Part shown: positions 1-6,415 of the stretch, piece after piece
How positions within the stretch are numbered: position 1 is the first letter of the stretch
Layout: every line of letters starts with the position of its first letter
From: JBKSMP01 sp964582055
GTDB taxonomy: Bacteria; Verrucomicrobiota; Verrucomicrobiia; Opitutales; UBA9783
Length of the DNA stretch: 7,044 nucleotides
Reading direction: 5' to 3'
Assembly: GCA_964582055.1 (NCBI GenBank)
Contig: CAZOPT010000032.1
Coordinates: 1-7,044 of the forward strand
Program-made: the position numbers and the translations under genes
Notes under the pieces: model-generated
What the model was told of the DNA's origin: nothing
What the model saw: only the letters and a program-made list of their open reading frames with translations
The model's database searches: none

Positions 1-89
1 CCTTATTTACTTAAAAAACTTCTCTACAGCTTTATCCAAATCTCCTTCGTCGGGACATTTTCCAATAAAAAACAATCACGAATATAAAA

Positions 90-518
90 TCACACCCTCC
101 CATCTAGGAAATCCTGTAAAATAATTGCAGCAGCTTGGGCATCAATGATACCCTTTTGCTTCGTTCTTTTTATTTTTAGAATGGTCTTTTTAGCAGAAAA
201 TCCCATTAAACCTTGCGCAGATTGAGTTGAAAAACGCTCATCTTGGAAATGAATAGGCAATTGAAAAAAGTTTTTTAATTTTTCAGAAAAAACCTTAACC
301 TCTTGAGCTCTCTTTCCGACAGTTCCATCCAAATGCAATGGAAAACCAATCACAAATGCCTGACAACCTTTTTCCAAAACAATTTGCTTTAATTGAACAA
401 AAAACTGCTCAATAGGTTCCAGAGGAATAGATTTCAAAGGAACTGCAATCTGCAATTCGTCAGCCCCCCAACTCAAACCTACACTTTTGCTACCATAATC
501 TATACCGATAAATTCCAT
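90..518 (-). CDS. ruvX: RuvX/YqgF-family RNase H-fold nuclease (pre-16S rRNA / Holliday junction resolvase-like)
   Basis: A 142-residue protein, the usual length for the YqgF/RuvX family of cytoplasmic RNase H-fold proteins. The family is linked to 16S rRNA 5'-end maturation and was once annotated as a putative Holliday junction resolvase. Seen in the sequence: the N-terminal GIDYGSKSVGLS strand (residues 5-16) with catalytic Asp7; the FVIGFPLHLDGTVGKRA block (about 55-71), matching the family's GLP-N-x-DGT pattern; QDERFST (92-98) with acidic Asp93/Glu94; and KGIIDAQAAAIILQDFLD near the end, with Asp126 as the third metal-binding acid. The ATG start sits directly before the first beta strand, so it is secure, although no Shine-Dalgarno sequence precedes it. 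The gene follows secA by 26 bases on the same strand and is probably co-transcribed with it. Nothing looks truncated. Confidence 0.93.
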   Translation of the reverse strand: MEFIGIDYGSKSVGLSWGADELQIAVPLKSIPLEPIEQFFVQLKQIVLEKGCQAFVIGFPLHLDGTVGKRAQEVKVFSEKLKNFFQLPIHFQDERFSTQSAQGLMGFSAKKTILKIKRTKQKGIIDAQAAAIILQDFLDGRV

Positions 519-544
519 TGCAAAATTTTAGAATTTACAGGAAA

Positions 545-3487
545 TTAATCTTTCAAATCTTTTCCGCAACATTTTTTAAATTTTTTACCGCTACCACACG
601 GACAAACATCGTTACGACCTACTTTCGGCAAATCACGTTTAACGGGCTTCGGCAATTCTACAGGTTTTGACTTAACTGTACCAACATCAGTCGCTTCATC
701 AGCACTCGAAAAATGAATACGTTGACTAATTTTTTGAATAAGTGCATCAATGTTTTCAGGTTGGGTCGAAGAACGGAACAACTGAAAACAAACATCTTGA
801 CGCATTTGAACGACCATAGACTCAAAGAAATGATACGCTTCCGTCTTATATTCAATCAATGGATCTTTTTGCCCATAACCACGCAAACCAATACTTTGAC
901 GCAAATCCTCCATTTCTGTCAATTGATTTTGCCAATTCCGATCGATAGCACGTAAGAGCACCCACCGCGCAATTTGTTGTGAAATTTCATCACCTTCAAT
1001 TGACTGCTTGGTCTCATAATAAGAATGCAATTTTTCTAAAATTTCAACCTTCAGCTCTTGTTTAGACTTATTCTTCAAGGCTTCAACTTCCAAGAAAAGT
1101 GGAAATTGTAAATTAAGCCAACTGACGAGATTAACAAGTACATCCTTCCGATTAATCACGTTCTTTTCATCATCCAATGCCGTCAATCGATTATCAATTT
1201 CTTCTTCGATAAGTTCCCAAACAAGCTCGATGGGCTTATCTGTTCGTAAAGTCTCATTGCGCAAACTGTAAATAATCTCACGCTGACGATTAAGCACATC
1301 ATCATATTGCAACAGACGCTTACGAATCGAATAATTACGTTGCTCAACCTTCTTCTGCGCCGATTGAATAGAATGATTCAAAAATGGATGTGTTAACTCT
1401 TCATCTTCCGCCATAGAACGTTCCAAAAACGCTCCAATACGGCCCGAAGTTGCAAATAAACGCATCAAATCGTCTTCCAACGAAATAAAGAACTTGGAAT
1501 GGCCAGGATCGCCTTGACGTGAACAACGACCACGCAATTGACGATCAATGCGACGTGATTCATGACGTTCGGTACCTAAAACCAATAAACCACCTAAATC
1601 CGCAACACCTTCGCCAAGCTTAATATCTGTACCACGACCTGCCATATTTGTCGCAATTGTAACAGCCTTTTCCTGGCCCGCTTGGGCAACAATTTCAGCT
1701 TCCTGTTGGTGATATTTCGCATTAAGAACATTATGTGGAATTTTAGCTCCTTTAAGCATTTTGCTCAAAATTTCAGAAGCTTCAACCGAAGTTGTTCCTA
1801 CCAAAACGGGCTGACCTTTTTTGTAAGCTTCCTCAATATCCTTAATAACAGCTTTGTACTTCGCACGACGTGTCTTGTAAATGACGTCATTATCGTCAAT
1901 GCGAATGCATGGACGATGAGTTGGAATCGCCATTACTTTCAACCGATAAATATCGAAAAATTCCTGTGCTTCCGTTTCAGCTGTACCAGTCATGCCTGCT
2001 AGCTTTTCATACATGCGAAAATAATTTTGCAAAGTAATGGTAGCATAAGTCTTCGATTCTTTTTCTGGCATGATACCTTCTTTGGCCTCTACTGCCTGAT
2101 GCAGACCATCACTCCAACGCCTTCCGGGCATTGCACGTCCCGTATTCTCGTCAATAATGATCACTTTGCCATCCATAACCACATACTGATCATCCCTTTG
2201 ATAAAGCGTATAGGCACGTAATAATTGACTCAGACAATGAATCGTTGAACTACGGACATTAAACAAATTCTCTGCTTCTTGGCGCCTACCTTGTTTTTGC
2301 TGAGCCGACAATTCTGTATCACCTTCAATTTCACTGAAAATTGTTGACAAATCCGGCAAGGTAAATGCATCAGGTTCGTTAGGCTTCAAGGTATTGCGAC
2401 CTTTTTCAGTAAGATCAGCCTGATGATGTTGTTCTTCGATGGTATAATAAAGCTCTTCCTTAAGCTTATAAGCACGATCACGATTGAAATCGGCAGCCAT
2501 CTGTGTTTCAAACTTATCAAAAGCTCTGCGGATACGACCTTCTTCCAAAGCATGCATTAATAAGCGATTTTTAGGATTACCTAACTTAATTTGATAGAGT
2601 TTTTCCAATCCTTTTTCTAAATCTTCAACTTTTGATTCAGGAGCTAACAAAGGTTTTGCTTGTTCCATCAATTCCGCGCACAAATTATTCTGCAAGCGAT
2701 AAATACGTTGAACCCCCATTTTAAGTTGCAGAAATAATGCACCGGAATCATCGTCTTCTTCAATGCCTGAAATAATAAGTGGTGTACGTGCTTCATCAAT
2801 AAGAATAGAGTCTACTTCATCGACAATGCAGTAATAATGATCTCGTTGCACCTGATCTTCGGCACGCAAAGCCATACCATTGTCTCTTAAATAATCGAAA
2901 CCAAACTCAGAAGCTGTTCCATAAGTAATATTTTTACGATAAGCTTCTTGGCGCTCATTTGGATCCATATCATGTTGAATACAACCAACTGTAAGTCCAA
3001 GAAAATTGAACAAATGTCCCATCCAGGTAGAATCACGCCGTGCCAAATAATCATTAACAGTAACTAATTGGCAATTTTTACCGGAAAGCGCATTTAAATA
3101 AAGCGGCAAAGTTGCAACAAGCGTTTTACCTTCACCAGTGGCCATTTCAGCAATATAGCCACGATGCAAAGCAATACCACCGATCAATTGGACATCGTAG
3201 TGAATCATGTCCCAAGTAAGCACATGCCCACAAACTTCTGCTTGAGTACCAACTAAACGCCATGCAGCATTTTTAACAGTTGCAAATGCTTCTGGCAACA
3301 AGGCATCCAACGATTCACCTTGAGTATACCGTTGCTTAAATTGTTCCGTCTTAGCCTGCAATTCCTCATTAGACAAAGCCTTAAATTGTTCTTCAATCGC
3401 ATTGATTTTTTCTACAATAGGCAAGCATTCCTTATAAAATTTTTTATAATGACGGCCTACAAAACGTTTTAATAAATTACGAAACAT
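545..3487 (-). CDS. secA: Preprotein translocase ATPase SecA, long form with enlarged NBD1/variable region and C-terminal zinc motif
   Basis: SecA is the ATP-driven motor that pushes unfolded preproteins through the SecYEG channel. This copy has 980 residues against 901 in Escherichia coli. Walker A is ATGEGKT (116-122). The Walker B region is VDEVDSILIDEARTPLIISG (222-241). The second helicase lobe has ATNMAGRGTDI (612-622) and RQLRGRCSRQGDPG (649-662), which carries the arginine fingers. The helical scaffold and wing region follows, with IRKRLLQYDDVLNRQR (721-736). The C-terminus has a Lys/Pro-rich linker (about 939-956) and a SEC-C zinc site, CPCG-x6-KCCG, with Cys962, Cys964, Cys973 and Cys974. 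Residues 242-357 lie between the Walker B block and LTEKGR (359-364) and are far longer than the matching E. coli stretch. The ATG has only a weak GAG seven bases upstream. A weak promoter candidate (TTGTTA, 17 bases, TAAAAA; 3518-3546) lies in the leader. ruvX follows after 26 bases. Confidence 0.98.
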   Translation of the reverse strand: MFRNLLKRFVGRHYKKFYKECLPIVEKINAIEEQFKALSNEELQAKTEQFKQRYTQGESLDALLPEAFATVKNAAWRLVGTQAEVCGHVLTWDMIHYDVQLIGGIALHRGYIAEMATGEGKTLVATLPLYLNALSGKNCQLVTVNDYLARRDSTWMGHLFNFLGLTVGCIQHDMDPNERQEAYRKNITYGTASEFGFDYLRDNGMALRAEDQVQRDHYYCIVDEVDSILIDEARTPLIISGIEEDDDSGALFLQLKMGVQRIYRLQNNLCAELMEQAKPLLAPESKVEDLEKGLEKLYQIKLGNPKNRLLMHALEEGRIRRAFDKFETQMAADFNRDRAYKLKEELYYTIEEQHHQADLTEKGRNTLKPNEPDAFTLPDLSTIFSEIEGDTELSAQQKQGRRQEAENLFNVRSSTIHCLSQLLRAYTLYQRDDQYVVMDGKVIIIDENTGRAMPGRRWSDGLHQAVEAKEGIMPEKESKTYATITLQNYFRMYEKLAGMTGTAETEAQEFFDIYRLKVMAIPTHRPCIRIDDNDVIYKTRRAKYKAVIKDIEEAYKKGQPVLVGTTSVEASEILSKMLKGAKIPHNVLNAKYHQQEAEIVAQAGQEKAVTIATNMAGRGTDIKLGEGVADLGGLLVLGTERHESRRIDRQLRGRCSRQGDPGHSKFFISLEDDLMRLFATSGRIGAFLERSMAEDEELTHPFLNHSIQSAQKKVEQRNYSIRKRLLQYDDVLNRQREIIYSLRNETLRTDKPIELVWELIEEEIDNRLTALDDEKNVINRKDVLVNLVSWLNLQFPLFLEVEALKNKSKQELKVEILEKLHSYYETKQSIEGDEISQQIARWVLLRAIDRNWQNQLTEMEDLRQSIGLRGYGQKDPLIEYKTEAYHFFESMVVQMRQDVCFQLFRSSTQPENIDALIQKISQRIHFSSADEATDVGTVKSKPVELPKPVKRDLPKVGRNDVCPCGSGKKFKKCCGKDLKD

Positions 3488-3592
3488 ACAAATACTCTAT
3501 TCTTTATTCTGACGACTTTTTTAAATAAGGCTACACTTTTTAACAAAAAATTTAAACACCTTTTTCCATTTTTATCCCATCTCTATTAAAAA

Positions 3593-3666
3593 TGGCTGCC
3601 CGACAAGGATTCGAACCTCGACAAAAAGAGCCAGAATCTTTTGTGCTACCGTTACACCATCGGGCA
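3593..3666 (-). tRNA. tRNA-Gln, anticodon CUG, with encoded CCA
   Basis: On the minus strand this 74-base segment folds as a full cloverleaf. The acceptor stem is TGCCCGA with TCGGGCA (7 bp). The D arm is GTG with CAC around a TAACGGTAG loop. The anticodon stem is AAAGA with TCTTT around the loop TTCTGGC. A 4-base variable loop follows, then a T arm CGAGG with CCTTG around TTCGAAT. The anticodon CTG (plus-strand 3632-3634) reads CAG glutamine codons. The weak U1-A72 pair and the discriminator G73 fit the known identity elements of bacterial tRNA-Gln. CCA is encoded and is followed immediately by a run of five T. It sits between ruvA and secA on the same strand and appears to have its own promoter. 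Confidence 0.97.
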
Positions 3667-3676
3667 AATGCCAATT

Positions 3677-3705
3677 ATCATGTTTACTCCATTTAAAAAC
3701 GTCAA
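3677..3705 (-). promoter_or_regulatory. Sigma-70-type promoter of tRNA-Gln
   Basis: On the minus strand, TTGACG (3700-3705, five of six to TTGACA) is followed after 17 bases by CATGAT (3677-3682, four of six to TATAAT). The hexamer ends 10 bases before the mature tRNA 5' end, so transcription would start a few bases upstream of the tRNA, as is usual for tRNA genes. An overlapping GATAAT (3674-3679) is a better match to the -10 box but has a 20-base spacer. The ruvA stop codon lies only about 40 bases further upstream, so the tRNA could also be read through from the dap-ruvA unit. Confidence 0.6.
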
Positions 3706-3743
3706 GTGGAAAGTTATCATTATAATCATTACCGCCACCATTT

Positions 3744-4328
3744 TTAACGTATAGACTTTGAAAAAACTTTTTTAAGGATGGTTTCAACGGTATCATCTGG
3801 ACTCAAATGAGGCTTTATCCTATTAATAAGGCTTTCGGCTTGTTTGCGCGCATATCCCAACACAGAAAGGGCTTCTACAGCATCCGCATATGCTGAAGCA
3901 ACAACCGTTTTTACTGGCTTTACAGAAATCTCTTTCTTCAAATGATCTTGTAATTCCAAAATAAGTCTTTGAGCCGTCTTTTTACCAATTCCTGGACACT
4001 TTGCCAAAGCATCCGCATCATTCATTAAAACGATTGTACACAAGTTTTGCATAGGAAAAAAACCCAACATAGTAAGTGCCAATTTAGGTCCTACTCCATT
4101 TACTTTTTCAACCAACAATCTAAAAAAATTACGTTGCTCAAGTTCTTTAAATCCATATAGCTGTTGATTATCTTCGCGATAAACGGCATACGTATACAAA
4201 CGATAAGATTGTGATATTTTAAAAGCCTCTGGATATACAGTAAAAACTTCGTAACCAATACCGTTAACATTAACGACAAGCTCATTTATACCTATTTCTT
4301 CTACAACCCCTTCAACAAAAGCAATCAT
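3744..4328 (-). CDS. ruvA: Holliday junction DNA helicase subunit RuvA
   Basis: RuvA tetramers bind four-way DNA junctions and recruit the RuvB motor for branch migration during recombination repair. The 194 residues match family length (203 in E. coli). Domain I is an N-terminal OB fold (about 1-63), beginning MIAFVEGVV, with YREDNQQLYGF (50-60), which carries the acidic pin pair Glu52/Asp53. Domain II has two helix-hairpin-helix motifs: VNGVGPKLA (76-84) and CPGIGKKTAQRL (111-122), the latter a near-canonical GIGxKTAxRL. Domain III, which contacts RuvB, is the C-terminal helical bundle DAVEALSVLGYARKQAESLI (about 149-168). The ATG overlaps the dapB stop as ATGA (4325-4328) and has no Shine-Dalgarno sequence, so translation is probably coupled to dapB. 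Neither ruvB nor ruvC is in the window. Confidence 0.97.
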   Translation of the reverse strand: MIAFVEGVVEEIGINELVVNVNGIGYEVFTVYPEAFKISQSYRLYTYAVYREDNQQLYGFKELEQRNFFRLLVEKVNGVGPKLALTMLGFFPMQNLCTIVLMNDADALAKCPGIGKKTAQRLILELQDHLKKEISVKPVKTVVASAYADAVEALSVLGYARKQAESLINRIKPHLSPDDTVETILKKVFSKSIR

Positions 4329-4993
4329 GACTGTAAAACTGAATTAAAACTAAAAAATCCATGCGATTGTTGCAATAACCATTGAGCTGCTTTGAGTGCA
4401 CCTTCTGCAAATACCGAACGATCCCAAACTTCATGTTTTAATGTAATTTGCTCATTACTGCCAGCTAAAATAATTGTATGCTCGCCACGAATACCACCTG
4501 ATCGTATAGATGAAATTGGAACAATTTTTTGCGTCTTTTCGCTTAAATCCTTCATCAATACTTTCGCCGTACCACTAGGACAGTCTTTTTTGCTCCTATG
4601 ATGCGCTTCTAAGATCTGACAATCAAAAGTCGAAACATCCGGCAAACCTTTAAGAATTTGACGTAAAACCTGGATACCTTCGGAAAAATTAGCATCGTAA
4701 AGTATCGGCTGATTTTGAGACAAATCACCTAATTGCTGAAACTGTCGATCATTCAATCCTGTCGTCCCCATCACAAATGGACATTGTAATTGTGCAACCT
4801 TTGCAATCCATTTTTCAAAAGCAGATACATGTGAAAAATCAATCCAAACCTTAGATAAACTTAACGAACACGATCCTAATTCATTTGCATCAACAACCTG
4901 CCCTGAAAAATAACGAGGAAGCAAGGCGCGTAATGCTTGCCCCATTTTCCCATTCCAGCCAGAAATAATAACATCTGCCTTAACAATCTCCAT
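4325..4993 (-). CDS. dapB: 4-hydroxy-tetrahydrodipicolinate reductase, short form
   Basis: DapB reduces 4-hydroxy-tetrahydrodipicolinate with NAD(P)H, the step after DapA in diaminopimelate and lysine synthesis. From the ATG at 4993 the protein has 222 residues. That is shorter than E. coli DapB (273) but close to the compact forms known from some bacteria, with the shortening in the N-terminal Rossmann half. The dinucleotide loop is GWNGKMG (12-18), VWIDFSHVSA (49-58) is the usual IDFS/T strand, and GTTG is at 76-79. The signature EAHHRSKKDCPSGTA (129-143) supplies catalytic His131 and Lys135 and the substrate-binding PSGTA. RSGGIRGEH (164-172) and the final SVFAEGALKAAQWL complete the fold. 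An in-frame TTG at 5020 would add nine residues, but bacterial DapB normally begins directly at the Rossmann strand, so the ATG is preferred. It overlaps dapA by 14 bases and ruvA by 4. Confidence 0.93.
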   Translation of the reverse strand: MEIVKADVIISGWNGKMGQALRALLPRYFSGQVVDANELGSCSLSLSKVWIDFSHVSAFEKWIAKVAQLQCPFVMGTTGLNDRQFQQLGDLSQNQPILYDANFSEGIQVLRQILKGLPDVSTFDCQILEAHHRSKKDCPSGTAKVLMKDLSEKTQKIVPISSIRSGGIRGEHTIILAGSNEQITLKHEVWDRSVFAEGALKAAQWLLQQSHGFFSFNSVLQS

Positions 4994-5879
4994 GCAATGA
5001 TTCAAACACCTTGTTGACAACTGTCAAGCTCTTGTCGGACAAGGGACACAATGGCAAGCGTACTTCAGGACTCCGAATAATACCAGCTCGATACAAAAAC
5101 TGCTTAATAGGAACCGGATTGGTTTCAACTGTAAGTGCGCGAAAAAGCGGATAAAACTTACGATTAATATTCGAAGCCTCTTCTAAATCATTTTGTGCGG
5201 CAGCTTGATACATTTTGACCAAAGGTTTAACAATCCAATTAGAAGCAACACTAATTAACCCCTGAGCTCCTAAAGCGAAAAATGGGAGCGCCAAGGCATC
5301 ATCACCTCCTAAAATTTTAAACTTAGCATCATTATCCTTCAACAATTGCGAAACACGATTACAAGATCCTCCAGCTTCTTTAATGCCTACGATATGCTTA
5401 TACTTACGACGTAATTTGCATACGGTATCCACTTCTATTTCTACACCACAACGCGTTGGAATGGAATACAAACAAATCGGCAAAGAACTTGCTTGTGCTA
5501 TTGCCTCATAATGCAGATAGAGTCCATTTTGGGTCGGACGATTGTAATAAGGGGTTACAACCAAAGCTCCATCAGCACCTAAATTAGCTGCTTCCTGAGT
5601 CATTTGTACGGCTTTTTGCGTACAATTAGACCCCGTACCAATCCACACAGGAATACGATGGTTAATTTGCTTTACAAGAAATTCCAAAAGCTGCTTACGT
5701 TCTTGATCGGTTAAGGTGGAATTTTCACCTGTTGTCCCTAAAAGAACAAGTCCTTGAATTCCTTCCATCAATTGGTATTCGACCAATTTCTCTAACGATG
5801 TGTAGTCAACTTTTCCTTCAAAAAATGGAGTTATAAGTGCGGTTAGCACCCCCTGCAAGTTTTTTTGTAAATGACTCAT
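4980..5879 (-). CDS. dapA: 4-hydroxy-tetrahydrodipicolinate synthase
   Basis: DapA condenses pyruvate with aspartate semialdehyde, the committed step toward diaminopimelate (for peptidoglycan) and lysine. It is a 299-residue class I aldolase-type TIM barrel of normal length. Visible active-site elements, with E. coli numbers: GTTGE with Thr49/Thr50 (44/45); VVTPYYNRP with Tyr112 (107); YSIPTRCG with Tyr138 (133) and Arg143 (138); and IVGIKEAGG with the Schiff-base Lys167 (161). The lysine feedback site looks altered: positions matching E. coli His53, His56 and Glu84 are Asp58, Arg61 and Lys89, while Asn85 (Asn80) is kept. I infer weak or absent lysine inhibition. The ATG has no Shine-Dalgarno sequence. 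The gene lies 41 bases after the chaperone gene and overlaps dapB by 14 bases. lysC, asd and later lysine genes are not nearby. Confidence 0.96.
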   Translation of the reverse strand: MSHLQKNLQGVLTALITPFFEGKVDYTSLEKLVEYQLMEGIQGLVLLGTTGENSTLTDQERKQLLEFLVKQINHRIPVWIGTGSNCTQKAVQMTQEAANLGADGALVVTPYYNRPTQNGLYLHYEAIAQASSLPICLYSIPTRCGVEIEVDTVCKLRRKYKHIVGIKEAGGSCNRVSQLLKDNDAKFKILGGDDALALPFFALGAQGLISVASNWIVKPLVKMYQAAAQNDLEEASNINRKFYPLFRALTVETNPVPIKQFLYRAGIIRSPEVRLPLCPLSDKSLTVVNKVFESLHGDC

Positions 5880-5920
5880 AATAATTTAAATCGGACGATT
5901 TTTTTAATAATTAAAGGATT

Positions 5921-6370
5921 TTAAATTCGCATACCTGAAAATACTGGATTTTCTTGCTGAGAAGAACTTTCTTGAAGTTCTTTCAACCTTTTTATCCAAT
6001 ATTCAAATGTATTCACAAAATACTCAAGTGCCTTATAAAACAAATGATAATCACACGATTCGGTAAGTATACTTTGTGTTAACAGTACTTTCTCACTATA
6101 CTGTTGAAGTCCAAAAGTAGCACCATTCGTTTCCTGCCATTGAGCATTGGCCTCCAATAACTTAGGATAAATTTTCTTTACTTTAGCTTCATTTACATTC
6201 CCCAAATTCCCTTTAAAGCTAAAGGTTCTTTCGTTCGTTCTGAACTCCATTTCAACAAGCATATTTTCATCAAACATCAAAAAACATTGATTCTTATCAT
6301 CTAAAACCAAAGCCTCTTCCAACTTAAGCTCCTCGGCTAATTGATTTAACCACCCTTGAACGTCTTGCAT
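5921..6370 (-). CDS. CesT/SycE-family type III secretion chaperone
   Basis: From the ATG at 6370 this is a 149-residue acidic protein with the length and pattern of class I type III secretion chaperones. These are cytoplasmic homodimers that hold effectors or translocators in a secretable state. Family features: an N-terminal amphipathic helix, WLNQLAEELKLEEALVLDD (7-25); alternating strands with CFLMFDENMLVEMEF (29-43); the helix-strand block LLEANAQWQETNGATFGLQ (71-89), the family's most recognisable stretch; VLLTQSI (95-101); and a long C-terminal helix (about 108-134) followed by a Ser/Gln-rich tail ending GMRI. An in-frame TTG at 6406 would add 12 hydrophobic residues. I reject it because the family begins at the amphipathic helix and the TTG falls inside a predicted -35 box. 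No effector or secretion apparatus gene is adjacent, so the client is unknown. The assignment is by pattern, not by a database match. Confidence 0.8.
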   Translation of the reverse strand: MQDVQGWLNQLAEELKLEEALVLDDKNQCFLMFDENMLVEMEFRTNERTFSFKGNLGNVNEAKVKKIYPKLLEANAQWQETNGATFGLQQYSEKVLLTQSILTESCDYHLFYKALEYFVNTFEYWIKRLKELQESSSQQENPVFSGMRI

Positions 6371-6372
6371 AG

Positions 6373-6387
6373 TAGATATTGTATCTA
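6373..6387. repeat. 6-bp inverted repeat covering the chaperone -10 box
   Basis: On the minus strand the sequence reads TAGATA-CAA-TATCTA, a perfect 6-bp inverted repeat with a 3-base centre, ending two bases before the chaperone ATG. It fully contains the candidate -10 hexamer TACAAT. It could be an operator or, if transcribed from pgsA, a small hairpin at the start codon. It could also be chance in AT-rich DNA. Confidence 0.4.
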
Positions 6388-6406
6388 AAATTAAAAAAAA
6401 CATCAA
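6378..6406 (-). promoter_or_regulatory. Candidate promoter of the chaperone gene
   Basis: On the minus strand, TTGATG (6401-6406, four of six to TTGACA) and TACAAT (6378-6383, five of six to TATAAT) are separated by exactly 17 bases, which include a run of eight T. The expected transcription start, about seven bases past the -10 box, falls within one or two bases of the chaperone ATG at 6370, which would make the mRNA leaderless. The sequence is very AT-rich, so chance matches are possible. The gene could equally be expressed by read-through from pgsA. Confidence 0.45.
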
Positions 6407-6415
6407 ATGTTTTTT
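6395..6415. repeat. 9-bp AT-rich inverted repeat at the pgsA stop codon
   Basis: AAAAAACAT and ATGTTTTTT form a perfect 9-bp inverted repeat around a 3-base loop. It overlaps the last two bases of the pgsA stop region and the predicted -35 box of the chaperone gene. On the minus strand it continues into two more T, so it resembles a weak intrinsic terminator, but only one of the nine pairs is G-C. Flanking A and T tracts could instead act as curved DNA upstream of the promoter. Confidence 0.4.

Noticed and set aside
7..75. A 22-codon minus-strand frame from TTG after ruvX, ending DKAVEKFFK.
   Set aside because: It looks mildly protein-like, but it is very short, begins with TTG right after an in-frame stop and has no ribosome site. 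All three minus frames close within the 89-base left edge, which otherwise holds nothing I can name.
1682..2221. Plus-strand open frames of 106 and 64 codons opposite secA.
   Set aside because: Antisense to highly conserved SecA coding sequence, with no recognisable domain; shadows of the real gene.
3553..3570. A five-codon ATG frame (MEKGV) in the secA leader, considered as a SecM-like regulatory peptide.
   Set aside because: Far too short for an arrest peptide or secretion signal, and it has no ribosome site.
3496..3592. Possible intrinsic terminator after the tRNA or riboswitch in the secA leader.
   Set aside because: Only short A-T pairings such as TTTTT-GTT-AAAAA are visible; there is no G-C-rich stem and no recognisable riboswitch core.
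3652..3741. A 29-codon hydrophobic open frame on the minus strand starting just after ruvA.
   Set aside because: It runs through the tRNA promoter and stops inside tRNA-Gln; the promoter and tRNA explain the sequence.
3572..3796. A 74-codon minus-strand frame crossing the end of ruvA, the tRNA and its promoter.
   Set aside because: It covers the whole tRNA gene in reverse-frame translation and shows no family motif; a chance frame.
6371..6406. A 12-residue hydrophobic N-terminal extension of the chaperone from a TTG codon, which might look like a signal sequence.
   Set aside because: Type III chaperones are cytoplasmic and start at the amphipathic helix; the extension coincides with the promoter-like boxes and inverted repeats.
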